Shown: piece by piece, positions 23,889 through 32,660 of the stretch | Layout of the letters: each line of letters opens with the position of its first letter | Numbering within the stretch: the first letter of the stretch is position 1 | Assembly (NCBI GenBank): GCA_913048115.1 | Contig: CAJWVI010000003.1 | Coordinates: 44,109 to 108,108 of the forward strand | Source of the DNA: an uncultured Flavobacteriaceae bacterium | GTDB taxonomy: Bacteria; Bacteroidota; Bacteroidia; Flavobacteriales; Flavobacteriaceae | Direction of reading: 5' to 3' | Length of the DNA stretch: 64,000 nt | Notes under the pieces: generated by a model | What the model was told of the DNA's origin: nothing | Database searches by the model: none | The model's input: the letters and a program-made list of their open reading frames with translations, nothing else | Position numbers and translations under genes: made by a program

Positions 23889-25232
23889 ATGATGCAATGG
23901 GAACAGCTATTATCCCTAAGAAAACAAGGGGTTACCAATAAACGATTACGTATAGAAGAAGATCCAACCCGCTTGGGTTTTGAGGTAGATTATGACCGTA
24001 TTATTTTTTCGCAAGCCTTTAGAAGCCTGCAAGATAAAACTCAGGTAATTCCATTATCACAAACCTCTTTTGTGCACACTAGATTGACCCACAGCCTTGA
24101 AGTTTCTGTGGTAGGTAGATCTTTAGGTCGTACCGCTGGAAAAGCCATTCTTGAAAAACACCCACAATTAGAAAGTACACACGGCTACCATTTTAATGAC
24201 TTTGGTGCTATTGTGGCGGCAGCTTCTTTAGCCCATGATATTGGAAATCCTCCTTTTGGTCATAGTGGTGAAAAGGCGATAGGAGATTATTTTGCCAATG
24301 GAAATGGAAAACGTTTTAAAACAACACTTAGTGAAAAAGAGTATCAAGATCTTATAGATTTTGAAGGTAACGCCAATGGCTTTAAAATAGTTACTGAATC
24401 TAAAAATGGCGTTGATGGAGGCCTGCGTCTTACCTACGCAACCTTGGGCGCTTTCATGAAATACCCTAAAGAGTCTTTACCTAAAAAACCAACACTACAT
24501 GTTGCAGACAAGAAATTTGGTGTGTTTCAATCAGAAATTTCTTTTTTTGAGCAGGTTGCTCAAGAAATAGGACTTACTGCCCGTGGAGAAAAAGGTGCTG
24601 TAAGTTATAACCGTCATCCACTTGCTTTTTTAGTAGAAGCAGCAGATGATATTTGTTATACCATTATAGATTTTGAAGACGGTATTAATTTAGGTCTCAT
24701 TGAAGAAGAGTTTGCCTTAGAGTACCTCATTGCTCTAGTAAAGGACACCATAGACACCGAGAAGTATCATAAGTTAAGCAATGTTAAAGATAGATTGGCT
24801 TATTTGCGTTCCATGGCCATTGGGGTTCTTATCCAAGAGGCGGCACAAATATTTGTAGCCAATGAAGAAGCTATATTGAAGGGGACCTTTACAGAGGCCT
24901 TGCTTGATAAAAGTAAATATCAAGCTCAAATTAATGATATCATTAAAATTTCTATAACCAACGTGTATCAAAGTGAAGAGGTTATTGAAAAAGAAATAGC
25001 AGGCTACAAGATTTTATCTGTTTTACTAGACACCTTCACTACCGCGGTAGAGAATTATCATAAAGGCGGAGAGTTGCGGCATTATGACACACTTATTTTA
25101 TCTCACTTTGACGCATCGATTAAACAGCCACAATCTGAGTACCAATATATAATGGCATGTTGTAATTATGTCTCTCGATTAACAGATGGAAATGCCTTGC
25201 AAATTTTCCAAAAAATCAATGGAAAAGTATAA
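23889..25232 (+). CDS. dgt: dGTP triphosphohydrolase
   Basis: A 447-residue HD-superfamily enzyme that cleaves dGTP to deoxyguanosine and triphosphate. Metal and active-site motifs are present: HTRLTHSLEVS (first H), LAHDIGNPPFGHSGE with the HD pair at 116-117, and EAADDICYTIIDFEDG with a later conserved Asp. The N-terminal RLRIEEDPTRLGFEVDYDRIIFS block is standard for Dgt type 2 proteins. Two ATG codons lie side by side (23889 and 23892). The gene stands alone between divergent and downstream units. Confidence 0.94.
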   Translation: MMQWEQLLSLRKQGVTNKRLRIEEDPTRLGFEVDYDRIIFSQAFRSLQDKTQVIPLSQTSFVHTRLTHSLEVSVVGRSLGRTAGKAILEKHPQLESTHGYHFNDFGAIVAAASLAHDIGNPPFGHSGEKAIGDYFANGNGKRFKTTLSEKEYQDLIDFEGNANGFKIVTESKNGVDGGLRLTYATLGAFMKYPKESLPKKPTLHVADKKFGVFQSEISFFEQVAQEIGLTARGEKGAVSYNRHPLAFLVEAADDICYTIIDFEDGINLGLIEEEFALEYLIALVKDTIDTEKYHKLSNVKDRLAYLRSMAIGVLIQEAAQIFVANEEAILKGTFTEALLDKSKYQAQINDIIKISITNVYQSEEVIEKEIAGYKILSVLLDTFTTAVENYHKGGELRHYDTLILSHFDASIKQPQSEYQYIMACCNYVSRLTDGNALQIFQKINGKV

Positions 25233-25324
25233 TTAGTTGTTTTAATGTTAAAAATGTTAATTATCCTAGTTATTACTATCTATATATTTATTTTTAATTT
25301 TTAATTTATTACTTATTCACTGCT

Positions 25325-27925
25325 ATGAAAAGAAATTTAGTATTCCTGCTTTTGCTGACCTTTAGTTTTGCAGACGCTCAAAATCATTTAAATGCTATTC
25401 AAAACAACTTTAATACCACAAGTTCTCAAACAGGATTAACCCTGGATGATGTTAGTGATTTTGAGGTGAAGTCTTCAACATACTCTAAAAGTATGAGGAT
25501 AGACAATGTATATGTGTCTCAACGGGTACAAGGTATTGAAGTGTTTAACTCGACCTCAGTTTTTGCTATAAAAAACGGTGTTGTTGTCTCTTCTAAGGTT
25601 GGGTTTATTACAAATAGTGCTCAAAAATTAAACACCACAACCCCAGCAATTAATGCTCAAAATGCAATTATTCAAGCAGCAATTGCTCTGGGTATATCTG
25701 CGCCAACTGGGCTAGAGTTAATAGAAACAAAAGGGCCGCATAGCGTTGTGTTCAATTCTGGTTCTATTTCATTACAGACGATACCTGTTTCATTGGTTTT
25801 TCAACCCATGGAAGATGACACCCTTCGCCTGGCTTGGGATTTAAGTATTTATTTAATTGATGCAAGCCATTATTATAGTGTAAGAATAGACGCACTAACA
25901 GGCGCTTTATTATCTACCAATGATTGGGTTACTAGTTGTGATTTTGGAACACCAGATCACAATCATTTTGAAAACAAAACGGCGCAAAAAAGTGTTTTAT
26001 ATCAGCAAGAAAATACCATCTCATTTAACGCCCAAGGGAGTGTTGCATACAGAGTATTTCCTGTTCCTTTTGAAAGTCCAAATCACGGTACAGATGTGTT
26101 GGTGATTAACCCAGCCAACGCCAATGCATCTCCTTTTGGATGGCATGATACAGATGGCGTTTCTGGACCAGAGTATACTATTACAAGAGGTAATAATGTA
26201 ATTGCTAGAGACGATATAGACAACAACAACTCTGGAGGTACATCTCCAGATGGAGGCGTTTCATTGACCTTTGATTTTCCTTTTAATTTTGATGCTAATC
26301 CACAAGAGATGCTTCCAGCTGCAACAACCAACTTGTTTTACTGGAACAACATCATGCATGATGTTTATTACCAATATGGTTTTGACGAGGCTAGTGGTAA
26401 CTTTCAAGAAAACAACTATGGCAATGGTGGAACTGAAACTGATTTTGTGGACGCACAAGCTCAGGATGGAGGCGGTACCAATAATGCTAATTTTTCATCA
26501 CCACCAGATGGTAACAACCCAAGAATGCAGATGTATTTATGGAATAGCCCTCCAGGAAACGCACTAACAATTGATGGTTCTCTTGCAGGTGATTACCTTG
26601 GCTTACCTGCTGATTTTGGTAGCCCACTACCAGAAGAAACTCCCATTGTAGGGCAATTAGCTTTAACCCTTGATGATGACCAAGGAGCTTCTGAAGATCC
26701 TTATGATGCTTGTGATGATCTTTTAAATGGAGCAGACATAAACGGTAGTATTGCCGTAATAAGACGTGGAGAGTGTCAATTCGGGTTCAAGATATTAGCA
26801 GCACAAAACCTAGGAGCTATTGCTGTTATTATTGTTAACAATGTACCAGGAGCACCAATTACAATGGCTCCAGGTGAAGTAGGAGACCAAGTTACTATTT
26901 CTTCTATTATGATCTCTCAAACAAACGGTGATGCTATTATTGCTGCGCTTCTCGCTGGAGAGCAGATCGAAGGTTCTATATTAAATGCCTCTGCCTACCA
27001 ACTAGACGGCGATGTAGATAATGGAATTATAGCCCATGAATATGGACATGGTATTTCTAATAGACTTACTGGAGGAAGATTTAACTCAGGTTGTTTAGGA
27101 AATGATGAGCAAATGGGCGAAGGATGGAGCGATTGGTTTGGGCTGATGCTTACATTGCAAGAGGGTGATCAAGCAAATGACGTTCGTGGAATAGGGACCT
27201 ATGCTACTGGACAACCTATAGACGGTGGCGGTATTAGAGAGGCTCCATACAGCACAGATTTTTCAATAAATAATTATACCTACCAAGACACAGGTGGAAA
27301 TGTATCTGTTCCTCATGGGGTTGGCTTTGTATGGGCAACCATGCTATGGGAAATGACCTGGGATTTGATAGACCAATACGGTTTTGATTCAAACCTGTAT
27401 ACTGGTACGGGAGGAAACAATATTGCTATGCAACTTGTTTTAGACGGGCTAAAGCTACAACCTTGTAGCCCAGGGTTTGAATCTGGTAGAGACGCTATTT
27501 TAGAGGCAGATATGTTAGCAAATGGTGGTGCAAATCAATGTTTAATCTGGGCTGCTTTTGCTCGAAGAGGGTTAGGATTGTCTGCCTCACAAGGAAGCGC
27601 TAATAGTTTAAATGATCAAGTAGAGGCTTTTGATATTCCTCAAACACCAAATTGCCTATTAGCGACAACAGATAGAGCACTGCTGGGTAGTGGTATTATT
27701 TTATATCCAAACCCGGCAAAAACAATTGTAAACATCAATGCTCCTGGGGCAACTGGAGAGGCTATTGTTTCTGTTTTTGATATTAATGGTAGAGTAATTA
27801 TGACCCAAACAGTGTCACTTAGCACTACTGCTAGCTTGCCTATAGACCAGATAACCTCTGGTGTGTATTTGGTGCAAATAGCCGGTGAGGGCTTTACTAA
27901 TATTACAAAATTGATTATAGAATAA
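25325..27925 (+). CDS. Secreted M36 (fungalysin-type) zinc metalloprotease with PA domain and T9SS tail
   Basis: An 866-residue exported protease. Signal peptide to about residue 19 (FSFADAQ), FTP/propeptide region to about 190 (RIDNVYVSQRVQGIEVFNS), and the M36 catalytic domain from about 240. Zinc motif HEYGH is at 571-575 and the third ligand lies in MGEGWSDWFG near 599-608. A PA domain (about 430-560, GSIAVIRRGECQFGFK) is inserted before the active-site helix, as in flavobacterial M36 enzymes. The C-terminus, from about 795 (IILYPNPAKTIVNI), is a T9SS type A sorting domain. It would degrade proteins outside the cell for nutrition. Confidence 0.93.
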   Translation: MKRNLVFLLLLTFSFADAQNHLNAIQNNFNTTSSQTGLTLDDVSDFEVKSSTYSKSMRIDNVYVSQRVQGIEVFNSTSVFAIKNGVVVSSKVGFITNSAQKLNTTTPAINAQNAIIQAAIALGISAPTGLELIETKGPHSVVFNSGSISLQTIPVSLVFQPMEDDTLRLAWDLSIYLIDASHYYSVRIDALTGALLSTNDWVTSCDFGTPDHNHFENKTAQKSVLYQQENTISFNAQGSVAYRVFPVPFESPNHGTDVLVINPANANASPFGWHDTDGVSGPEYTITRGNNVIARDDIDNNNSGGTSPDGGVSLTFDFPFNFDANPQEMLPAATTNLFYWNNIMHDVYYQYGFDEASGNFQENNYGNGGTETDFVDAQAQDGGGTNNANFSSPPDGNNPRMQMYLWNSPPGNALTIDGSLAGDYLGLPADFGSPLPEETPIVGQLALTLDDDQGASEDPYDACDDLLNGADINGSIAVIRRGECQFGFKILAAQNLGAIAVIIVNNVPGAPITMAPGEVGDQVTISSIMISQTNGDAIIAALLAGEQIEGSILNASAYQLDGDVDNGIIAHEYGHGISNRLTGGRFNSGCLGNDEQMGEGWSDWFGLMLTLQEGDQANDVRGIGTYATGQPIDGGGIREAPYSTDFSINNYTYQDTGGNVSVPHGVGFVWATMLWEMTWDLIDQYGFDSNLYTGTGGNNIAMQLVLDGLKLQPCSPGFESGRDAILEADMLANGGANQCLIWAAFARRGLGLSASQGSANSLNDQVEAFDIPQTPNCLLATTDRALLGSGIILYPNPAKTIVNINAPGATGEAIVSVFDINGRVIMTQTVSLSTTASLPIDQITSGVYLVQIAGEGFTNITKLIIE

Positions 27926-27942
27926 GATATTTATAATACTAT

Positions 27943-27979
27943 AAAAAGGAGGCCTTTGTAAAGAGTGCCTTCTTTTTTA
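27943..27979 (+). terminator. Terminator after the M36 protease gene
   Basis: AAAAGGAGGC pairs with GCCTTCTTTT, with an inner CTTT/AAAG stem, followed by a T-run; the right edge overlaps the dxs stop codon on the other strand. Confidence 0.75.
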
Positions 27980-29761
27980 TGCAATATGTTTAAGCAGAGT
28001 GTCTTTTATTTTCTCTACCGAAATACCTTGTAATTGTTGTAGTTGATCTATAGTGCCATGCTCTGGAAATTCGTCCCCAATACCCAATAAGATTACTTTA
28101 TTATGGTATTTGCTGCTTGCTTTGTACTCTAATACAGCGCTTCCAAAGCCTCCAGAAATAACACCATCTTCAAGAGTAATGACGGTAGTGTAATGCTCAA
28201 AGATTTCAGCAAGTAGTTTTGTGTCTAAAGGTTTTATAAAACGCATGTCATATAACCCAACCTTATTTTTTTGTGTTTCAAAAGGCAATGCATCAATAGC
28301 ATCTTTTGCATTTTGTGTCATAGCACCAATGCTAAGTACTGCAACACTAGTTCCTTTTTGCAGTTGTTGGCCAACCCCAATAGTTATTTTGTTGAATGGC
28401 TGTTGCCAATCAACAATAGTGGCTCGCCCTCTTGGGTACCTTATGGCTATAGGATGGTGAAGCCCTAGTTGCGCGGTGTATAAAATATTACGTAGCTCTA
28501 TGGCATTGCTGGGTGCGGCAATAATTAGATTTGGGATGCACCTTAAAAACGAGATATCAAAAATGCCGTGGTGTGTTGGGCCATCTTCTCCTACCAGACC
28601 TGCTCTGTCTAGGCAGAAGATAACGGGGAGCTTTTGAAGACAAACATCATGTATTACCTGGTCATAGGCACGCTGTAAAAAAGTTGAGTAGATATTGCAA
28701 AACACATGCAAACCTTGGGTTGCCAGTCCAGCAGCTAATGTAACGGCGTGTTGCTCTGCAATACCTACGTCAAAGGCACGCTCTGGAAAGACTTCCATCA
28801 TATATTTTAAAGAGCTACCCGTTGGCATAGCAGGAGTAATGCCTATAATTTTGTCATTCTTTCTAGCAAGTTCTACCAACGTATGCCCAAATACATCTTG
28901 AAACTTTGGAGCTAGCCCCAGGGTGTTTTTTTTTAATCGATCACCCGTTGAGGCATTAAATTTTCCAGGGGCATGGTAGGTAACTTGGTCTTCTTCTGCT
29001 TGCCGCAGTCCTTTGCCCTTTTTGGTAATAACATGTAGTATTTTGGGTCCTTTTTTCTGTATAAGGTTGTCAAAGGTTTCTAGCAATTCTGTGATATTGT
29101 GCCCATCTACAGGACCTGTATAGTCAAAATTTAAGGCTTCAAAAATATTGTCTGTATCTGGAGCACCATCTAGCGTTACTTTGGTAAAATATTGTTTTAA
29201 TGCGCCTACACTTGGGTCAATGCCGATGGCATTATCATTAAGAATAACTAATAAATTTGTGTTGGTAACTCCTGCATGATTTAGGGCTTCAAAAGCCATA
29301 CCACTTGCTATAGAGGCATCTCCCACGACGGCTATGTGTTGTCTTTTTGTGTCTGCTGCCAGCGAAGCTGCAATAGCCATTCCTAGGGTTGCCGAAATAG
29401 CAGTACTGCTGTGACCTGTTCCAAAAGCATCGTAGATGCTTTCTTCTCTTTTTGGAAACCCACTAATGCCGTCTAAGCGTCTGTTTGTTTCAAAAACATC
29501 TTTTCTTCCTGTGAGTATTTTATGTCCATAGGCTTGATGGCCCACATCCCAAACTAAGATATCATGGGGAGTGTTAAAGGCGTAGTGTATTGCAATGGTG
29601 AGTTCTACCACACCCAAACTAGCGCCTAGATGCCCTTCTTTTGCTGCAACAATAGGTATTATAAAATCTCTTAACTCTTGGGCTAATTGCGGCAATTGAT
29701 CTTTAGAAAGAGTTCTAAGATCTTCAGGGAATGATATGAAATTTAAAAGCTTTTGTGACAC
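27977..29761 (-). CDS. dxs: 1-deoxy-D-xylulose-5-phosphate synthase
   Basis: A 594-residue thiamine-diphosphate enzyme that condenses pyruvate and glyceraldehyde 3-phosphate, the first step of the MEP isoprenoid pathway. Visible motifs are GHLGASLGVVELTIAIHY and DVGHQAYGHKILTGR in the N-terminal domain, the ThDP/Mg segment VVGDASIASGMAFEALNHAG near residues 145-165, and the second-domain Glu block DVGIAEQHAVTLAAGLA. Length is slightly short of the usual 620-640, as is common in Flavobacteriaceae. The first codon is GTG at 29761; no ATG offers a better start. The cofactor links the gene to thiamine supply, and its product feeds the polyprenyl synthase encoded at 42689. Confidence 0.94.
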   Translation of the reverse strand: MSQKLLNFISFPEDLRTLSKDQLPQLAQELRDFIIPIVAAKEGHLGASLGVVELTIAIHYAFNTPHDILVWDVGHQAYGHKILTGRKDVFETNRRLDGISGFPKREESIYDAFGTGHSSTAISATLGMAIAASLAADTKRQHIAVVGDASIASGMAFEALNHAGVTNTNLLVILNDNAIGIDPSVGALKQYFTKVTLDGAPDTDNIFEALNFDYTGPVDGHNITELLETFDNLIQKKGPKILHVITKKGKGLRQAEEDQVTYHAPGKFNASTGDRLKKNTLGLAPKFQDVFGHTLVELARKNDKIIGITPAMPTGSSLKYMMEVFPERAFDVGIAEQHAVTLAAGLATQGLHVFCNIYSTFLQRAYDQVIHDVCLQKLPVIFCLDRAGLVGEDGPTHHGIFDISFLRCIPNLIIAAPSNAIELRNILYTAQLGLHHPIAIRYPRGRATIVDWQQPFNKITIGVGQQLQKGTSVAVLSIGAMTQNAKDAIDALPFETQKNKVGLYDMRFIKPLDTKLLAEIFEHYTTVITLEDGVISGGFGSAVLEYKASSKYHNKVILLGIGDEFPEHGTIDQLQQLQGISVEKIKDTLLKHIA

Positions 29762-29943
29762 ACTACAAAGATACTAGAATTAATGCGTGGTGCATCGTCT
29801 GTTTTAACAGTGGTTTTAAATAATAGCGCTATATTTTCCCTAGTCCCTTTTTATTGATCTTCAGGTTCATTATAAGCTAAGGCAGTAAACTTTTTAGTTT
29901 ATTAGGCCAAGAACAACTATTTTTAAACCTTATTCAAAACACC

Positions 29944-30393
29944 TTGATACAACCCTTTGACGATACTTACTTTATGAAACGTGCTTTGCAAGAAGCAGAG
30001 GCAGCCTATGATAAAGGAGAAGTGCCAATAGGGGCTGTGATTGTTGCTAACAATCAAATTATAGCAAGAGCACATAACCTCACTCAAACCCTTACCGACG
30101 TAACAGCACATGCAGAGATGCAGGCTATTACCGCTGCTGCTAATTTTTTGGGAGGAAAGTATTTACAGAAATGCACCTTATATGTAACTATAGAACCCTG
30201 CCAAATGTGTGCTGGCGCTTTATTTTGGAGTCAAATTTCAACGATAGTTTACGGGGCAAGAGATCAGCAAAGGGGCTACATTACAATGGGTACAAAACTG
30301 CATCCTAAGACAAAAATCAAAGGGGGTGTTCTTGCGCAAGAAGCTTCTAGCTTATTGAATCGATTTTTTGTTGAGAAGCGAAATTTGAATTAA
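29944..30393 (+). CDS. tadA: tRNA-specific adenosine deaminase
   Basis: A 149-residue zinc deaminase that converts A34 to inosine in tRNA-Arg(ACG). HAE lies at residues 56-58 and PCQMC at 85-89, giving the zinc ligands and the catalytic Glu. The start is TTG at 29944: the following residues IQPFDDTYFMKRALQEAE match the normal N-terminus of flavobacterial homologues, and beginning at the first internal ATG would lose ten of them. Divergent from dxs, with 182 bases between starts. Confidence 0.93.
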   Translation: MIQPFDDTYFMKRALQEAEAAYDKGEVPIGAVIVANNQIIARAHNLTQTLTDVTAHAEMQAITAAANFLGGKYLQKCTLYVTIEPCQMCAGALFWSQISTIVYGARDQQRGYITMGTKLHPKTKIKGGVLAQEASSLLNRFFVEKRNLN

Positions 30394-30437
30394 AACGACA
30401 GACCACTTTGTCGTGTATTAGTGGCGGTAAAATGAAA

Positions 30438-30683
30438 CTATACTTTTTTTTTGTTGGTGTGTTTCCGCATTTTTAAGATGTTTTCTTCATTAAGCATATA
30501 CTCCTTTACATCTTTTCCTTTCCATCTGTAATACACAAAGATGGGCATCCAAATAAAAAATAATGTAGTTACACCCAAGCCAATGCATAGCTCTCCCGTG
30601 GCTATATCTTCTTGCCTAATATAAAAACCGTAGCTGGCTAAAAAAACAGCTAGGAAAAAGAAAATAAATAATACAATGCGCAT
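30438..30683 (-). CDS. Small two-helix membrane protein of unknown function
   Basis: An 81-residue protein with a hydrophobic segment at about 3-19 (VLFIFFFLAVFLASYGF) and another at about 33-52 (CIGLGVTTLFFIWMPIFVYY), then a basic, charged tail (KMRKHTNKKKV). It begins 8 bases after the aspS stop, so it is probably co-transcribed. I do not recognise a family beyond short conserved flavobacterial inner membrane proteins. Confidence 0.7.
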   Translation of the reverse strand: MRIVLFIFFFLAVFLASYGFYIRQEDIATGELCIGLGVTTLFFIWMPIFVYYRWKGKDVKEYMLNEENILKMRKHTNKKKV

Positions 30684-30690
30684 GGTTGCT

Positions 30691-32445
30691 TTATGCTTGA
30701 ATGTCTACTTTTAAATTTAGCTCAGTAAGCTGTGCTTGATCGAGTGGGGCTGGAGCGTCAATCATGACGTCACGGCCGCTATTGTTTTTAGGGAATGCAA
30801 TAAAGTCACGTATGGTTTCTTGGCCACCTAAAATAGCTACCAATCTATCTAGACCAAAAGCAATACCACCGTGTGGTGGCGCTCCATACTCAAAGGCATC
30901 CATTAAAAATCCAAACTGTGCTTTGGCTTCTTGTTCGCTAAAGCCTAGGTGTCTTAACATGATGGCTTGTGTTTGCTTGTCGTGAATACGTATAGAACCA
31001 CCACCAATTTCATTTCCATTTAATACCAGGTCATAGGCATTAGCTTTTACATCTGCGGGATGTGTATCTAATAACTCAAGTTGCCCAGGTTTTGGGGATG
31101 TAAAGGGGTGATGCATGGCATGATAGTTGCCAGTTTCTTCATCCAGCTCTAATAATGGAAAGTCTACCACCCATAAAGGAGCAAAAACACTTGCATTGCG
31201 AAGTCCTAATCGTTCTGCCAGCTCCATACGTAATGCACTTAATTGCGCACGTACTTTGTTGGTTTCTCCAGAGAGCACACAAATTAAATCTCCAGGACTT
31301 GCGCCTGTAGCCTCAGCCCATTTAGCAAAGTCTTCTTGGTCGTAAAATTTATCGACAGAAGATTTAAAGCTACCATCATCATTACAACGACAATATACCA
31401 TACCAAGAGCGCCAACTTGAGGACGTTTTACCCAGTCTATTAATTTGTCTATTTCTTTTCGTGTAAAGCTATTTGCTCCCGGCACGGAAATACCAACCAC
31501 TAATTCTGCAGTATTAAAAACCTTGAATTCTTTATGTTTTACAATATCATTTAATTCTCCAAACTTCATTCCAAAACGAATGTCTGGTTTGTCATTTCCA
31601 TACAAGCGCATTGCATCATCATATTGCATTCTCGGGAACGCTCCAACTTCTACCCCGTTAATTTCTTTTAGTAAATGACGGGTTAATCCTTCAAACATAG
31701 TAAGAATGTCTTCTTGCTCAATAAAGGCCATTTCACAGTCTATTTGTGTGAACTCAGGCTGCCTATCTGCACGTAAATCTTCATCCCTAAAGCATTTTAC
31801 AATTTGAAAGTATTTGTCTAAGCCACCCACCATAAGTAATTGCTTAAATGTCTGTGGTGATTGTGGTAGGGCATAAAATTGCCCCTGGTTCATTCTACTT
31901 GGCACTACAAAATCTCGAGCACCTTCTGGTGTAGATTTAATTAAATAGGGTGTTTCTACATCTACAAATCCTTCTGCAGATAAGTAATTGCGCACCGCCA
32001 TTGATACTTTATGTCTAAATATTAAGTTTTCACGTACTGGATTTCTTCTTATATCCAAGTACCTGTATTTCATGCGCAAGTCTTCACCACCATCTGTTTT
32101 ATCTTCAATAGTAAAAGGAGGTGTAAGTGAGGCGTTAAGGATGGTTACTTTAGAAACTAAAATTTCTATATCTCCCGTAGGGATATTTGGGTTCTTAGAC
32201 TCTCGTTCAATTACAGTTCCTGAAATTTGAATAACAAACTCACGCCCTAGTTTTTGGGCTTGTTCCATCATGCCTTTTTCAGTGCGCTGAGCATCAAATA
32301 TAAGTTGGGTAATGCCATAGCGATCGCGAAGATCTACCCAAACCATAAAACCTTTGTCACGTGTTTTTTGTACCCATCCTGCAAGGGTAACTTCCTGTCC
32401 TATATGTTCGGTGCGTAATTGACCGTTGGTGTGTGTTCTGTACAT
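30691..32445 (-). CDS. aspS: Aspartate--tRNA ligase
   Basis: A 584-residue class II aminoacyl-tRNA synthetase of bacterial type. It has the N-terminal OB anticodon-binding domain ([21 protein letters not shown]), motif 2 region [18 protein letters not shown], the inserted GAD domain in the middle, and motif 3 [15 protein letters not shown] near the end. No GatCAB context is seen here, and a separate asnS exists in the window, so a discriminating AspRS is expected. The downstream gene is a short membrane protein 8 bases away. Confidence 0.97.
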   Translation of the reverse strand: MYRTHTNGQLRTEHIGQEVTLAGWVQKTRDKGFMVWVDLRDRYGITQLIFDAQRTEKGMMEQAQKLGREFVIQISGTVIERESKNPNIPTGDIEILVSKVTILNASLTPPFTIEDKTDGGEDLRMKYRYLDIRRNPVRENLIFRHKVSMAVRNYLSAEGFVDVETPYLIKSTPEGARDFVVPSRMNQGQFYALPQSPQTFKQLLMVGGLDKYFQIVKCFRDEDLRADRQPEFTQIDCEMAFIEQEDILTMFEGLTRHLLKEINGVEVGAFPRMQYDDAMRLYGNDKPDIRFGMKFGELNDIVKHKEFKVFNTAELVVGISVPGANSFTRKEIDKLIDWVKRPQVGALGMVYCRCNDDGSFKSSVDKFYDQEDFAKWAEATGASPGDLICVLSGETNKVRAQLSALRMELAERLGLRNASVFAPLWVVDFPLLELDEETGNYHAMHHPFTSPKPGQLELLDTHPADVKANAYDLVLNGNEIGGGSIRIHDKQTQAIMLRHLGFSEQEAKAQFGFLMDAFEYGAPPHGGIAFGLDRLVAILGGQETIRDFIAFPKNNSGRDVMIDAPAPLDQAQLTELNLKVDIQA

Positions 32446-32601
32446 GCGTATGTGTATATTTTTGTGTTCTTTTCAGAAGTATGCAAATTTAAGAAGTTCT
32501 GCGATATTGACCCTGCTTTTAAAGTATTTATAGTGCTGCTTAAAATTTCAGAACTTAAAAACTTTCTTGCAGCATGTTTATTTTAGCATATTTCTAAATA
32601 T

Positions 32602-32636
32602 TTTGTTAATTTTCTATTAAAACTTCATTACTTTTG
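32602..32636 (+). promoter_or_regulatory. Promoter of TonB receptor gene at 32661
   Basis: TTTG at 32602-32605 and TACTTTTG at 32629-32636, 23 bases apart, fit the TTG / TAnnTTTG pattern at the upper limit of spacing and lie 25 bases before the start codon. Confidence 0.45.
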
Positions 32637-32660
32637 AGTGAACAATAAACAAATAATAAT